From assembly GCA_003313425.1 (NCBI GenBank), contig NHZP01000041.1:62001-126000 (forward strand): DNA of 64,000 nucleotides. The letters run 5' to 3'. This document shows, one piece after another, positions 1 to 10,881 of this stretch. The notes below the pieces were generated by a model, which saw only the letters and a list, made by a program, of their open reading frames with translations, searched no databases and had not been told where the DNA came from. Position 1 is the first letter of the stretch; the number at the start of each line of letters is the position of its first letter. This DNA comes from Pseudopyrenochaeta lycopersici (lineage: Eukaryota; Ascomycota; Dothideomycetes; Pleosporales; Pseudopyrenochaetaceae). A program made the position numbers and the translations under genes.

Positions 1-703
1 TCCTTGGCAGAGGCTTTTGGGGTAGATACAAAGAAGTGACTGTGCTAATAAGGCTACATTAGTGCAAACATGATGAGAAATGTTGTAATGGAAAGCCAAC
101 AAAGTGCTGGGGGGATGATGACAATAATTGTGGTGACTGTGGGAAGAAGGTAAGTACCAGAATCATATTTTTGGAAGTCGAGAGGGCAGAAAGCAAAGCT
201 GACTAGTACTCCGCTGCGTAGTGCACAGGTGGTAAACATTGTAACAAAGGTGAATGCAAGTGAACAAGCGATGTTGGGCCTTGGTTGAGACCCGGTGGCT
301 CCAGATCCGCCTTGGTGGAAGTGAAGTTCGGATTGTCGCACACTGAATAAGAGAAGTGGCGTTCATCGTAATACCACAGATCGGAATAATTAGGTCCTGG
401 GCACAGGCTTGTTAACAAGGAATGAATCAATGATTTAACGTATTTTATTATCACGTCATTAAGGATCTAGGCTATTATTAATTGCTTTCTGTGTTTCTGC
501 ATCTCATAGCATCGCAACAGCGTCTACAGTAGGCCGATATTCTAATATAAGTTTACTATCTTTAATACGTCTCTCGCTAGCTTTTAAATTCTTAACCTAC
601 TTAAAGGTTATATAAGAATATCTTTCTATCATTCCCAATAACGTGTTTCCCAAGCGAGCGCCGCAGTTTCCTCACCAAAACGCCTGCGCAACGACAACAC
701 GTA
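1..703. other. no gene recognised; AT-rich flank
   Basis: Short minus-strand open frames in the first 450 bases have no recognisable motif. Bases 430-660 are strongly AT-rich and lead into the transposase remnant at 704. I see no tRNA, promoter or terminal repeat that I can define here. Confidence 0.5.
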
Positions 704-1222
704 ATGCCTCAACAACACCAAGCTCTAAAATCCTATACTGAAGCTGACGTACAGCTTGCTATCTTAGATATCCAAAGAAATCAAGTTCGAAGTCTACGAC
801 ACGCTGAGGCAATCTACAAAGTCCCTGAACGTACAATACGTCGGCGACGCGACGGGAAGCGCTCTCGACGCGACTGCGAGCCGAACTCAAAGCGCCTGTT
901 AAAGCTAGAAGAGAAGGTGATTGTACAGCGTGTACTTGAGGAGTCTGAACGTGGTATACCCTGCTCGAAGGCAGACGTACGAGATATGGTCAATAATTTG
1001 CTGAAAGATCGTAGTAGCAAGCCAGTTAGTAAGAACCGGGTTGACAACTTTATAACGCGTACACCTGAGCTGCGAACGCGATGGAGCCGTCCGTACGATC
1101 GCCAGCGAGCTGCCTGCGAGGACCCAGCGATCCTCCAGCCCTAGTTCACGCTAGTTCAGAACATGAAGGCAAAGAACGGTATTATTGTCAGAATTAATGA
1201 ATCTTTTGTTGAGAATGGATGA
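704..1222 (+). pseudogene. Fot1/pogo-type transposase, N-terminal remnant
   Basis: The first 146 codons encode the DNA-binding half of a pogo/Fot1 (Tc1-mariner superfamily) transposase. A psq-type helix-turn-helix comes first (motif AIYKVPERTIRRR), then a CENP-B-like half with VDNFITRTPELRTRWSRPYD and the link to the catalytic domain. A TAG at 1142-1144 falls where the family has Trp (QP-W-FTLVQN). Reading on in the same frame gives FTLVQNMKAKNGI and then a TGA at 1220. The DDE catalytic domain is absent, so this is a dead, 3'-truncated copy. The Trp-to-TAG change fits C-to-T decay. Terminal inverted repeats were not found. Confidence 0.85.
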
Positions 1223-1244
1223 TCCTTTTTTTGTTGTTCTGTCT

Positions 1245-1530
1245 GCTGCTTTCTTCTATAGCTCCTCTGCTTCCGGAGGTTCGTAGATCGCAATAGTTAT
1301 CAGTCCTACTATTTGTCGCTCTTTCCTATGCAGTACTTCTGAGCTTCTCCTTGTATCTGACAATTTGACAATTAAGCTAAGAACTCTATACCAGTTCCAG
1401 ATTACAGAAGTGCTTTGAGGCCTGTTAGATATAAAAGATAATCTCAGAAGTACTGCGCAGGAAAACCAATTAATAGTAGGACTGATACTACAATCTTCGG
1501 AACCTCCAGAAACACAGCAGCCATAGAAAG
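1245..1530. repeat. imperfect inverted repeat (foldback/MITE-like)
   Basis: Two arms of roughly 110 bp face each other. The segment around 1271-1345 (GGAGGTTCG..., ATCAGTCCTACTATT, CAGTACTTCTGAG) returns as its reverse complement around 1441-1510 (CTCAGAAGTACTG, AATAGTAGGACTGAT, GGAACCTCC). The spacer is about 70 bp. The block lies just downstream of the truncated pogo transposase and contains no coding sequence, so it could be a foldback or MITE-type element. Confidence 0.7.
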
Positions 1531-1768
1531 GACGGGAGACAACACCCAATCAAAAAAAGATCACGTTCATCACCAAAAACGAATCCATCAAAGATCAAGC
1601 CAAATAGTCCTTGAATCTGAGAACTAGACTATGGCACTTTACTATCTTTATAGCTCTGGTGTAACTATACGCATAGTACACCTATAAGGCTTACCTACTG
1701 TCAAAACCTGCTTACTTGAAATAATCCGCCTACTTCTAATAACCCGTCTACTGCGCAACTTCTTCCCT

Positions 1769-3054
1769 CTAGGATAGGAATCTTATAGATGGTCGCCTTA
1801 TAGTATTTCCAGTAAGAGTGGGCATTGGGTTGCAGAGAAAGGATTTTCCGGCTGGGAGACATGCGCAAACAAGGGCTATGTGCACCTCAACTGACCTGAG
1901 CACAGTGTCAGAAATATTACCACTATTGGAAGCAGAAATTGAGACTGCCTGCACTTACCACCACACCATTGAACGAAAAGCTTTTCAGGTAAAATCCGCT
2001 GTGTAGGTTAAGTCCACTAACAGCTGCAATCTAATAACGCTTGCAATCACAACACTAATTCTCCTGTTAGCTGATTCTGCTTAAACCCTATGCAGCTGTT
2101 TATCAACATACAATCCTCCAGTTATTAATACTATTATAACGCCAACCTTTTGCTTCTTAGGGAGTTGAACATCTCGTAAGATTAGAGATGGCAGGAAAAG
2201 AATTACAGTATCTGTAGCAGTGTTCATAGCGCCACTAAAGATTGGAATCTTTAGCCAGTTTATGCATGAACCACTAGTGATTGTAAGATCCCACCATTTT
2301 TCCAGCGGCCGGCAGGCGTACACCCATACAAATGATGCCACTAGGCTGTGTATAACGATAATTGCCATAATAAAGTATATAGCGACTCGGAGCTTTCTCT
2401 GGTTCACAAATCGAATAAAAAGCATGAGGATTGAGAGCTTAGTGAACATGATTGAGATGCCATAACACGTTCCGATAGTTGCTGAAATCTAGGAATGCGT
2501 CAGTCACTCATTTTGTCTGAATGTATAGAGGACTAAGACTGAAGAGTCATTGTTTTACTTTTGAAAAGTTGCGGTTAAAAACAGAAAATGGGACATCCCA
2601 TAAGTGTTGCCCAAATCCATAGTGCGTGACTAGAAATATTTAGTTAATGCTCTGCGTCGGTATGGATGTATAAACCACCTACTGAGAGAGCCGGTAACGG
2701 AGAATGCCAAAGCTAGAAACTGGATTCAAGGTACTTGTTTAGCCAAACATCTCTGTAGATACTTTAAGTAGGCCTAACCCATGCAAAAATTAACAGATCT
2801 ACAAGGGTTATCAAGAGTCTTTGGAGAGAATAGTAGGAGGGCTCACGATCGTCTAGCCTTACGCGGCGTATAACAAAAAGCGCAGTGTAAAATCGTAGTC
2901 CCATAAACACAGTTGATATGATAGCAAATACGATGTGAACAGTAATAAGATCACGCGCTTTAGATGGCGGATTTTTAAAATTGGGTGTAATCCCTAGAGG
3001 CGGCGGGATCACACCAACGACTTCGTCTCGCGGCCAGAGACTTGGATAATACAT
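1769..3054 (-). pseudogene. fungal-rhodopsin-fold membrane protein, one nonsense codon
   Basis: This is a seven-exon member of the fungal 'rhodopsin domain-containing' integral membrane family. Spliced exons on the minus strand are 3054-2847, 2798-2779, 2719-2683, 2629-2559, 2488-2112, 2063-1959 and 1895-1769, totalling 315 codons in frame. Family landmarks are present: the first membrane helix with LRFYT and a following LDD, HYGFGQHLWDVP, then FTKLSIL, WVYACRPLEKWW, GSCINW, MNTATD and the C-terminal VHIALVCACLPAG. Exons 1, 2, 3, 4, 5 and 6 match the intact paralogue at 15612-16988 to the base in length. The only lesion is a TGA at 1985-1987 where the paralogue has Trp. The start at 3054 was chosen to match that paralogue; an in-frame ATG at 3090 is also possible. 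Confidence 0.85.
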
Positions 3055-3267
3055 TGATTGATTGTGCAGGAGTGAATTCAGTGATTTCAAGAAGTAACGA
3101 GCTGTGCGAAGACGAAAGCGCTGCTACAGCTAAACACTTCAAACTTTAAGGGCAGTTGACGCAGACCTCTGAACAAGAGGTGCTTTCCCCAGTCCGTTCT
3201 CTCAGGGTTACAGTGACGTGTTTCAGCATGGCTAGGGCCACCCGAGTGTTCGGGCTACTCAAAATGT

Positions 3268-4557
3268 ATGTACGTTTTAAAATCAGCATTACTGATCCAA
3301 GAAGGGAAAGAGCACAAGGAAGCGCGCAAGCGATTCAACCCTGCATTCAGTCCGGCGCAGATGAAGAAATGGTTCCCTTCTTTGTGGAAGACGACAGTCG
3401 AGGCACTCGATGCACTTCCCCGGTACAGCAAGCAAACGGAACCAGGCAAGGCGGACGCTGGTATTGATGCCACGATGCATGGGGTTACCAGCATCGTGAG
3501 CCTCGTCTCGGCTGCGAGCATTGACATGATAGGCCAGTTTGGATTCAATGTTGCTTTCAACACTATCAAGAATATCGGGTTACAGAACTTCAAAGGCTCT
3601 ACCTCGTCTAAGGGCACAAAAGCGAAGTTCGGCCGTGCGTACATTCGCATGTTCAAGACAACGAAGCGAGGCCAGCTCACCTTGGAAGCAGCATCCCTTA
3701 TAGGCCCCAAAATTGCTCTGAAGCTACCAATTCCTGCAGTCAGGACCATTGCTGGAATCATGAAGCTGGTTCGAGAGACGGCCGAGGATGTCGTCGCCGG
3801 CCATGAGCACAACTGCCACACCAAGAACGAAGGGAAAATTCTTATGGGAGACGACATGCTCACATTGCTTATGAGGTCGGGTCATTTCTCTCACAAAGAC
3901 TTGGTTGAACAAACAGTCCACTTCCTTGCGGCCGGAACAGAGACGGTTGCAGCGACTGCCTGCTGGGCCAACCATCTGCTTTCGCGCCATCCGGATATGC
4001 AAACACGTCTCCGCGATGAGATCAGGGCAAACGTATCGTCTCCCTACAACGCATCGGCGGAGTCAGTGAGCGATTTCCAGTTCCATAATCTCAAGTACCT
4101 CAACGCAGTCGTCCAAGAGGTTCTTCGTTACCATTCAATCAACACCTTGCTGTGGCGGCAATGCATCGAGCCGGCTGCGATCGCTGGAGTTCCCATCCCG
4201 AGGGGGACCACGATCGTTTTCTCCCCCTGGACTCTTAACCGTGACCCTGCCTACTGGGGGCCGGACGCTCGCTCTTTCTCGCCGGAGAGGTGGCTTGACC
4301 ATCCTTGTGGGAGATCTGGCCACGCCTACTCATTCCTCACCTTCGGCGGTGGTCCGCGTCGATGTGTAGGCGAGCAATATGCTCGGGATGAGCTCTTCTG
4401 TTTGATTGCGGGCCTTATCGGACGCTACAAGTTTACCCCCATCGCCTCTGATAAGGGCTCTGATGAGGGCCAAGAAATCGGTGACAACTTTGCCTTGACG
4501 CTGTTTAAGATCTACGAGGACTGGGAAATTAAGTTTGAAAAGGTCCCTGGTTGGTAG
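3268..4557 (+). CDS. cytochrome P450, N-terminally truncated
   Basis: Haem-thiolate monooxygenase, 429 codons. Visible landmarks in order: the helix-C region (EGKEHKEARKRFNPAFS, near residue 12), the I-helix oxygen-binding motif AAGTET (about residue 221), the K-helix ExxR in QEVLRYHS (about 285), the PERW stretch (about 341) and the haem-binding loop FGGGPRRCVGE with its Cys ligand (about residue 367). Typical fungal P450s are near 500 residues; the membrane anchor and first 80-110 residues are missing. An in-frame stop lies at 3214-3216, and only 213 bases separate this start from the divergent membrane-protein gene, too little for the lost part. It is probably a 5'-truncated, non-functional gene, although the remaining frame is undamaged. 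Substrate unknown. Confidence 0.85.
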   Translation: MYVLKSALLIQEGKEHKEARKRFNPAFSPAQMKKWFPSLWKTTVEALDALPRYSKQTEPGKADAGIDATMHGVTSIVSLVSAASIDMIGQFGFNVAFNTIKNIGLQNFKGSTSSKGTKAKFGRAYIRMFKTTKRGQLTLEAASLIGPKIALKLPIPAVRTIAGIMKLVRETAEDVVAGHEHNCHTKNEGKILMGDDMLTLLMRSGHFSHKDLVEQTVHFLAAGTETVAATACWANHLLSRHPDMQTRLRDEIRANVSSPYNASAESVSDFQFHNLKYLNAVVQEVLRYHSINTLLWRQCIEPAAIAGVPIPRGTTIVFSPWTLNRDPAYWGPDARSFSPERWLDHPCGRSGHAYSFLTFGGGPRRCVGEQYARDELFCLIAGLIGRYKFTPIASDKGSDEGQEIGDNFALTLFKIYEDWEIKFEKVPGW

Positions 4558-5254
4558 GCCACGCCTTTCCAGATACCAGTTTTGGTTCCGCCGTCTTTCG
4601 TTGTTGAACACCACGCGTCTTTTTCTCTAGCTCCAGAATGTACAAGCGGCTTCTAGTCGCCGTGTAACTACCCCCATAGGTCCAAAGTAAGATAGATCAT
4701 CTAAAGTGCGTGTGCGGAGAAGAATGAGGACTGGGTTGATTTTTGTAGGTGTCTATGGAATTTCACTTATATATCCTATGCCGACCAGGTGTCAGATAAA
4801 ATGCTGAAATGCGGTTTTTTAGAAATTGATGATTGCGATAATGGATTATGTGTTTTTCTTGTTTTTTTCTACTGTGTTCTCTTGCCTTTTATACTTTCGG
4901 GACTTCCGTCGTAACTTATTGCAAAAGAAAAGATAGCTTGGTAAGCATTACACCAAGGGCATAGACTTGAATAACGGCGTACAACAGCTACTAACATTAG
5001 AAAAGTACCAGGATTTATATAATATAGGAGCACTAACTTTAGCATTTGTCATAAGATCCTCGGGTTTAATTGCCCAGATATGTTTCCCCAGCGCAATTTT
5101 GGCCTCTTAATAGTGTATTAGGTACTAAGTAATTTCAAAGTGGCAAGGAGGACGTACGCGCAACCGAAATGCTAGTGTTTGCGATTGCAAATATCTGACA
5201 TTAGAGGATTAATGCTAGGTGCAAACGTAGCGCTACAAGGATAACGGGACATAC
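4558..5254. other. non-coding, AT-rich
   Basis: Downstream region of the P450, with AT-rich stretches around 4740-5110. No frame with recognisable content. It would contain any 3' exons of the fragment at 5255-5419, but none were found. Confidence 0.5.
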
Positions 5255-5419
5255 CATCGCAATTCCAATGCAGTAATCTTCTGCGCCTGTGCTGCGAAGT
5301 AGACAGGCACGAGTATATAAACGAAGAACAAAGGTGATGAATGTGATCACTATGGTTATCACCAGGGCGATAGTTAGCCGCGTGCTTTGGCTTTCATGTG
5401 CTTGATGGTTGGTATCCAT
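5255..5419 (-). pseudogene. fungal-rhodopsin family, first-exon fragment
   Basis: A 55-codon minus-strand exon runs from ATG at 5419 to a GTATGT donor at 5254. It contains one hydrophobic helix, then FVLRLYTRACLL and GAEDYCIGIAM, the usual start of a fungal-rhodopsin-family protein (helix 1, short loop, Asp-Asp/Asp-Tyr, helix 2). No following exons are recognisable in the next several hundred bases, so it is a stub. Its sequence differs from the three similar paralogues nearby, so it represents a separate subfamily. Confidence 0.65.
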
Positions 5420-7169
5420 GATTTACAGCGACAGCTGCGCACCAAGAATGGGGACGATAATCTTGCGGTCGGTACTCTATTGATGGATGCAGATTCATTG
5501 TTTTTGAACAGAATGTGCTTTTTGCATGGGTGTGCTGATATCACAACGAGTCAATGCGTAAAGTTAAGCTTCTACGCCAGCCAATGTTCCCCGCGCTGAG
5601 TGAAGCAGGGTCTCCACCTGTGTGCTCCGCGGAACCAGGACAGCGGGATATAGTTGTGCCAATTAGGAGTAATGCCGCTTGTTTGACTTTTGCCCGACTC
5701 ATGTAAGGGTTGCCTCGACCCTGAAAATAAGTCTCTGAATGGTTCATGTCCTACCGCGGCTACTGGCACAAGATTTGGGGATAATTACGAGAGCCTAACC
5801 CGGTAAGAGCGATATTCTGGGAGAGGGTTCCGAGACATGATACAAGGGAGACTCATGGACGGACTGGCAGTGGGCCAACTTTGCCACCAGCGTTTTTCCC
5901 TCATACAAAAGACCTGCTTAGGATCCGTGCAAGAACGACGCTACCAGCCCGTTCATGTGTCTCCTTGTAAGAAACAAAAAGGGGCAATAGGATTGAACAA
6001 GAAAGAAATGAGGTAGCGGCTCTTTGATAAGAGTCAACGCGTATATAGAATAGCTAGTTAGGAACCTCTACAGCTTCAATGATTTTGCTGGTTGCATGGT
6101 GTTGCGCGTGCATCAGGTGGGGACGTGCATCAGGTGGTGGAACACGTTATAAAGAGCGCCATAACGAATAGACGGTAATAGAGCAACTGTAGGGTCGTTG
6201 GTGGCTGTTGCTATGTATCATTAGAATATGGCGTGGCGTTAGTTGTCTTTTCTATTTTCTTTCGGTATTGACGTTCGCTCCAATGATCATATCCTCACGC
6301 ACTTATGTTATATGAACACAATTACTTGCTTCAACATGGATAGCGCTGGAGGGCAGGAGAAAATGAATAAGGTGAGTGGCAATCATAAGGGAGGCAGGAG
6401 AGTAACGTTGGGCGTTCGCTTAACTTCGAGTATGTCATTTGAAGTCTAACCTGAATCCTGCAATGGTACCATTCCACTTTTTTACAAAGACGGTCATAGG
6501 AAGAAAAATAATAAGAAACTGACTTGTTAGCCGTAGCCTCGTGCATAAAGTAAAAGTTTTCAGAACTCTTCTCCCGTTTCCTTCCTTTACGTCCCGTAAA
6601 CTTTGCTGCACGGCCATCACTCCGTTCGTCGCTTGGAAGCCACAGGAGCTGCCTGTGATCGCCGCTCACCAAATTCATTAATAGACTCGGAAGAATCCTC
6701 CGGGAGGCAGAAACTAGGCCCCCAAGGTAAGCTCGGTCCCCTATTTTCCGCCACCTCAACTTCCCGGCCACCTTGCCAAACCACTTTTGATAACCTAGTC
6801 TACAAACCTGGCCAGAACGGGAACAGTAACAACGTAATTTTAGGTTTGTGTAGTGTGTGTCATGCAATCAGGCGCAACAGTCGAAGTGAAGGACCTATCG
6901 TTTCGCTTCACCATGATTCGATCATCTTAATAATTGCAAGGGTTGCAGGACGCATGGCTCGCTCCGACCTACTCTTGTACCTTGGCTGATCATTCTGATG
7001 TGGATATATGCATCCATATCACCATTTTATCTTCATTCCACCGGATTATCTATTCAAAGAAGGTGTAAGTGACTACAGGGATAGAAAGTCTGTGCCATAT
7101 ATTCATCTTTCATCCTAATCATCTGTAGACACGGTCGAGATTTACTGGGTTCAAATTGTTGCTAAAGAA
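5420..7169. other. no supported gene
   Basis: Open frames here, the longest being 178 codons on the minus strand at 6331-6867, show no domain, no sensible hydrophobic pattern and no splice structure. I treat the stretch as intergenic or decayed repeat sequence. Confidence 0.45.
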
Positions 7170-7406
7170 ATGGAGTGCACAACTGGAGCAGCAAATGATA
7201 AGTTCTCAAGCAACGGGTTTTGTGGGAGCATCCAAGGAATAATGGAGGAAATCAATCGTCTCCAACAAGACCTTGCTTACGCAGACTCTACGCTAAGCCA
7301 CGAGAAAATCTCGGATGCAGTACGCAGTCAAGTCGAATCACAAATCATCAAAATTGGGGCACAGATACAATATATTCGGGAAGTGGTGTTCAACTTACGC
7401 CCGTAA
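7170..7406 (+). CDS. hypothetical small helical protein
   Basis: A 78-codon frame starts at an ATG in context AAGAAATGG. The sequence is hydrophilic and heptad-like (IMEEINRLQQDLAYADSTLS, then VESQIIKIGAQIQYIREVV), suggesting a coiled coil. No family recognised. It could be a genuine small gene, a single exon of a longer one, or the 3' remnant of a regulator. Nothing nearby indicates a role. Confidence 0.3.
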   Translation: MECTTGAANDKFSSNGFCGSIQGIMEEINRLQQDLAYADSTLSHEKISDAVRSQVESQIIKIGAQIQYIREVVFNLRP

Positions 7407-7647
7407 GAGCCGCAGAGAAGGATTGTCAGCGTAAATATCTGTCGGTGTGTCGCCGGGCCATATATGGGCAACCTGTTCAGCATGGTAAGAATTCCCTTAA
7501 CGTACTCGACAAGCGAGTTGCGCAGACAACGTTGAAGTACCTGATTTAATAGGCAAGGTGAAGCAGACAGGATAGGTTTCTTGATTATTCAGTTAGACAG
7601 TGGTTTCACCCATTTCAAAAATCGTGTGCTGAAGGCGGAAAACAGCA

Positions 7648-7998
7648 TCAGCGATGCCAGGACATAAGATTGGTTAGACAGCTGCACGCGAACAAATCAC
7701 TTCCATACTTTCGAGCGTCCTCCTCTAGCTTAGCTAGCTTCTTCAAATTGGGCTGGCAATCGAGTCGTGGCTGGGTTCCGGCGCATCGGCGTCTAACTGT
7801 AGTTCGAAAGATGTTATACACTGTGGCAGCATGTTTTATGTTGTTGTGGCGTCTCGAACAGAGTTGAACGCGCTGTAAGTTGGTGGGGCTGGCCGCTCGC
7901 TTGTGGAACCCTGTTAACTTATCATTCCGGACGCTATTTGCGGAAACCGGCACCGGCAACGCCGTTTGGGATTCCTGTCCCGACCAAATCGGAAGCAT
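7648..7998 (-). pseudogene. pogo-type transposase HTH remnant
   Basis: A minus-strand frame contains a decayed psq-type helix-turn-helix: AATVYNIFRTTVRRR followed by CQPNLKKLAKLEED, the same layout as the pogo remnant at 704. The rest is unrecognisable, and the catalytic domain is not in frame downstream. A stretch near 8025-8065 shares about 40 bases with 13430-13470, inside another pogo-like remnant, so more of this element may persist to about 8110. Confidence 0.55.
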
Positions 7999-9069
7999 AA
8001 CCGTAGACTACTGAAAGGCTTTAGCCTCGGATAAATACCTGTGCGCCCGATGTTGTGCGTTCTGACGCCATTGAGCATTTGGTCAAAGCGCTCGACGCAT
8101 AATTACATCTCCCGAGGCGAAGGGCATTTTAACTTCCGGTAGCTGTCAGAATGAGCCAATAGGATCGCGACCGAAACCCTGGCCCAGGATCGCCGATAAA
8201 GCACTCTTCAGTCATAATCCCATCCGAGCACGTCCCCTGATTCCCGTGCTCATATTACAGACGGCACACAATCCTGTACGCGTGCTTGACCAACTTCACA
8301 GGAAGTTTTTTCTGGCTATGCGGCATTTTCTTCTAGGACTGGTTTCCTGAAACATTGAAGGCAGACGTTGGCCAACGAGGTGTTTGCCGACCATATTTCG
8401 CAGAGCCTTTTAACGCCCAGTGCAATGGTTTTAGGGCCCCTAGCGTCGGATTACCGTTCCCCGCGAACTCTAAATACTTAACTTCAAAATTCCGAAGGTT
8501 GTGTCTGGCTGTGGACAAACTCACCAAACTCTAGATCCAGGCGCGCCACTGCGCTCAGAAGCCTGCAGTTTCCCACACAAATTCTGTATAGCCCGTTCAC
8601 GATACCCTTTTACATGCACCTGAATGCTTCAGCAGTTACTTTGATCGCATCACCAAACGAGCCACCCCTGCGTTGGTGAAGACGCCATGCAAGTTCACCA
8701 TGATAAGGTTGGTTTCGCAAGCCACTATATGGCTTTGCGATTTTTGTCCCTTCTACTCACGGTCCAATTGCCATCCACGGTACTTGCCGCAGACCCTACT
8801 GACCTGCGAGTCATACTCTACGAGAAAAGGTAGTCGATTAGTGATGTTTGGAGACAGTGTTACATGGTGGCACCGTCTCCTCGAAATTGTCTCGAAATTG
8901 TCAGAGGTCACGCAAAGGGAAACAAATTTAGCTGACATTGGAATAGGCCTCTATATAGATTATTGGTTTTCACTTCTGACCATCAGTTGTGCTATGTTAT
9001 TTTCCAACTCGATTCCGCTGTGGGTTTAACTACTCATCGAGATCTTTTAAGGAGGCCGTTCGTGATAAG
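7999..9069. other. intergenic / decayed repeat
   Basis: No supported gene. The first 110 bases may belong to the transposon remnant upstream. Bases 8900-9069 lie directly upstream of the intact membrane-protein gene and would hold its promoter; I could not pick a convincing TATA box. Confidence 0.4.
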
Positions 9070-10516
9070 ATGAATGCCCTGGCGACTCTCCAGGCTCGTG
9101 ATAGCGTCTACGACAAGAGTGGCGAACTAAATAGGGTCACGACGGTATTGCTCGTCCTCGCTACGCTTTTTGTTTGCCTGCGCTTCTGGGCACGTTATAT
9201 CAGCCGCGCTGCATATGGGGCCGACGACTGGATGATAGTTGCTGCGCTAGTACGTGTGGTGGGCTCGACGATCCTTCCGTCACTAAACATCGGAGTCAGA
9301 ACTGACCAAAACGACTTGTAGGCATTCGTTATTACTTTGGGAGCCCTCAACTATGCCGGTAATCCAGTGTCCCTGGACCCTTCGATCGTGTCGACTTCCT
9401 TGCTGACCAAGACTGTCCCAGCGATTGCCCATGGCCTCGGAAGGCACGCTGACACGGTGTTAATGAACGATCTTGTCACCTTCTTCAAGATCCTCCTGGC
9501 CTTCGAGTGCATATACATCACAGCAGTACTACTTGTGAAGTTATCTCTTCTCCTAATGTACCGACGCCTGTTCCCCTTACGCGAGTTCAAGATCTATCTG
9601 ACAATTCTGGCCGCCATTGTTATCGGTTGGTGGATCGCCATCCTTGCCGTCTGCATCCTCCAGTGCAACCCAATCAGCAAGGCGTGGCTGCCACTGATCG
9701 AGGGGACGTGTATCAACCTAAAGGCTTCATTCATCGGCAATGCTATACCGAACATCCTGACGGATGTCGCTATCCTTTGTATGCCTTTTAGGCCGGTCTG
9801 GAAGTTGCATGCTACCATCGCCCAGAGGCTGTCTATTTGCTTCATATTCTTGCTAGGTAGCTTGTAAGTTTGACGCTACTGCTACGGTGAGCTCTTACTG
9901 TCCTTAGTCCCTAACGCGCAACCCTAGCGTTCTGTTCGCCAGTATATACCGCTTCACGACTCTCATGGAATTTGATCCGAGCGACACGACGTGTAAGTGG
10001 CTGTCTTCTCCTAAACAGACACCTAGTGTACAAGATTCTCGGCTCATAGGCTAACTACTAGAAGGGACACTTGCCGAGGCCTGCACGTGGTGTGTTATCG
10101 AGGTAGCCTGCGGAGTCATCAGCGCCTGCCTACCAACCTTGCGACCGCTCATAGGCAAGATCTCGTATCAGTTCCGTAATTTGACGAACAGTAAGGCGAC
10201 GCAGAGTGGGGCCAACAATCGAAGCCGGGGCCCAACCGAGCTCGTCACGATCGGAGGTACCAACTGGAGTAAGTCGCGTGAGAAGCATTTCCAGCGCCTG
10301 CAAAATGCGGGTGACAATGATGGCATCCATACCACAATCACCCGGTCGGAATCCTCGCCTAAAAAGACAAGTCATAATGATGCTGAATCGCTGCTAAATG
10401 GTGTAGTTAGAGTTACGGTACAACATGATATAGATGTTCAGTGGTCTGAGCTGAAGAGAGAGGATGGATCTGACTCCTGCAGCGAGTTGCAACCTCCGAC
10501 AAAACGCTTATGCTAA
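9070..10516 (+). CDS. fungal-rhodopsin-fold integral membrane protein
   Basis: Intact four-exon gene: 9070-9249, 9322-9863, 9928-9992 and 10065-10516, giving 412 residues. Introns have GTACGT, GTAAGT and GTAAGT donors and are 64-72 bp. The protein has about seven membrane segments: VTTVLLVLATLFVCLRFWAR, then YGADDWMIVAAL, a long loop, KLSLLLMYRRLFPL, a helix ending in CNPISKAW, the TCIN and NILTDVAIL stretch, FVLFASIYRF, and finally WTLAEACTWCVIEV with GVISACLPTLRPL. These are signature stretches of the fungal rhodopsin-domain family, whose plasma-membrane members include PTH11-like proteins. The C-terminal 120 residues are hydrophilic. It belongs to a different subfamily from the three paralogues with seven exons. 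Ligand and pathway unknown. Confidence 0.85.
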
Positions 10517-10881
10517 AACGTTGTTTGGAGGAGCAAGGACTCGACGACCCTACAGCAAGCAAATGTTGCCGTCACGTCAGCGGGAGTGTACGGCACCTGG
10601 GCGTTTCTATAAAAACTCTTTTTCTAGCTACAATTAAAAAGGGATAAAGCATGCGAAACAAGTTGCCATAACGTTGAATCTCTGACTCCCTATCTACCAC
10701 TTATTTAGCGCACTAAGAGATACCTCAATGAGAGGATGCTGAGGTTTAAAGATCTCCTCCTGCAGCTGCAAGTATTATTGCATCAGTGAGAGGGCTTCCG
10801 CATGCTTCTTCTAGCCGCTCAAGGTCAGTGCTAGAAATGATGGCAGTATGGCTGCGAGTGTAGACCAACACAAGGTATGGA

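Noticed and set aside
3255..3863. 202-codon minus-strand frame
   Set aside because: Antisense shadow of the P450, which has clear haem-binding and I-helix motifs.
6331..6867. 178-codon minus-strand open frame
   Set aside because: Composition is not protein-like and no domain, signal or splice pattern could be seen.
7999..8110. Possible CRISPR-like or tandem structure from the short match to 13430
   Set aside because: Only one 40-bp match exists, within two pogo-like remnants; no array or spacing.
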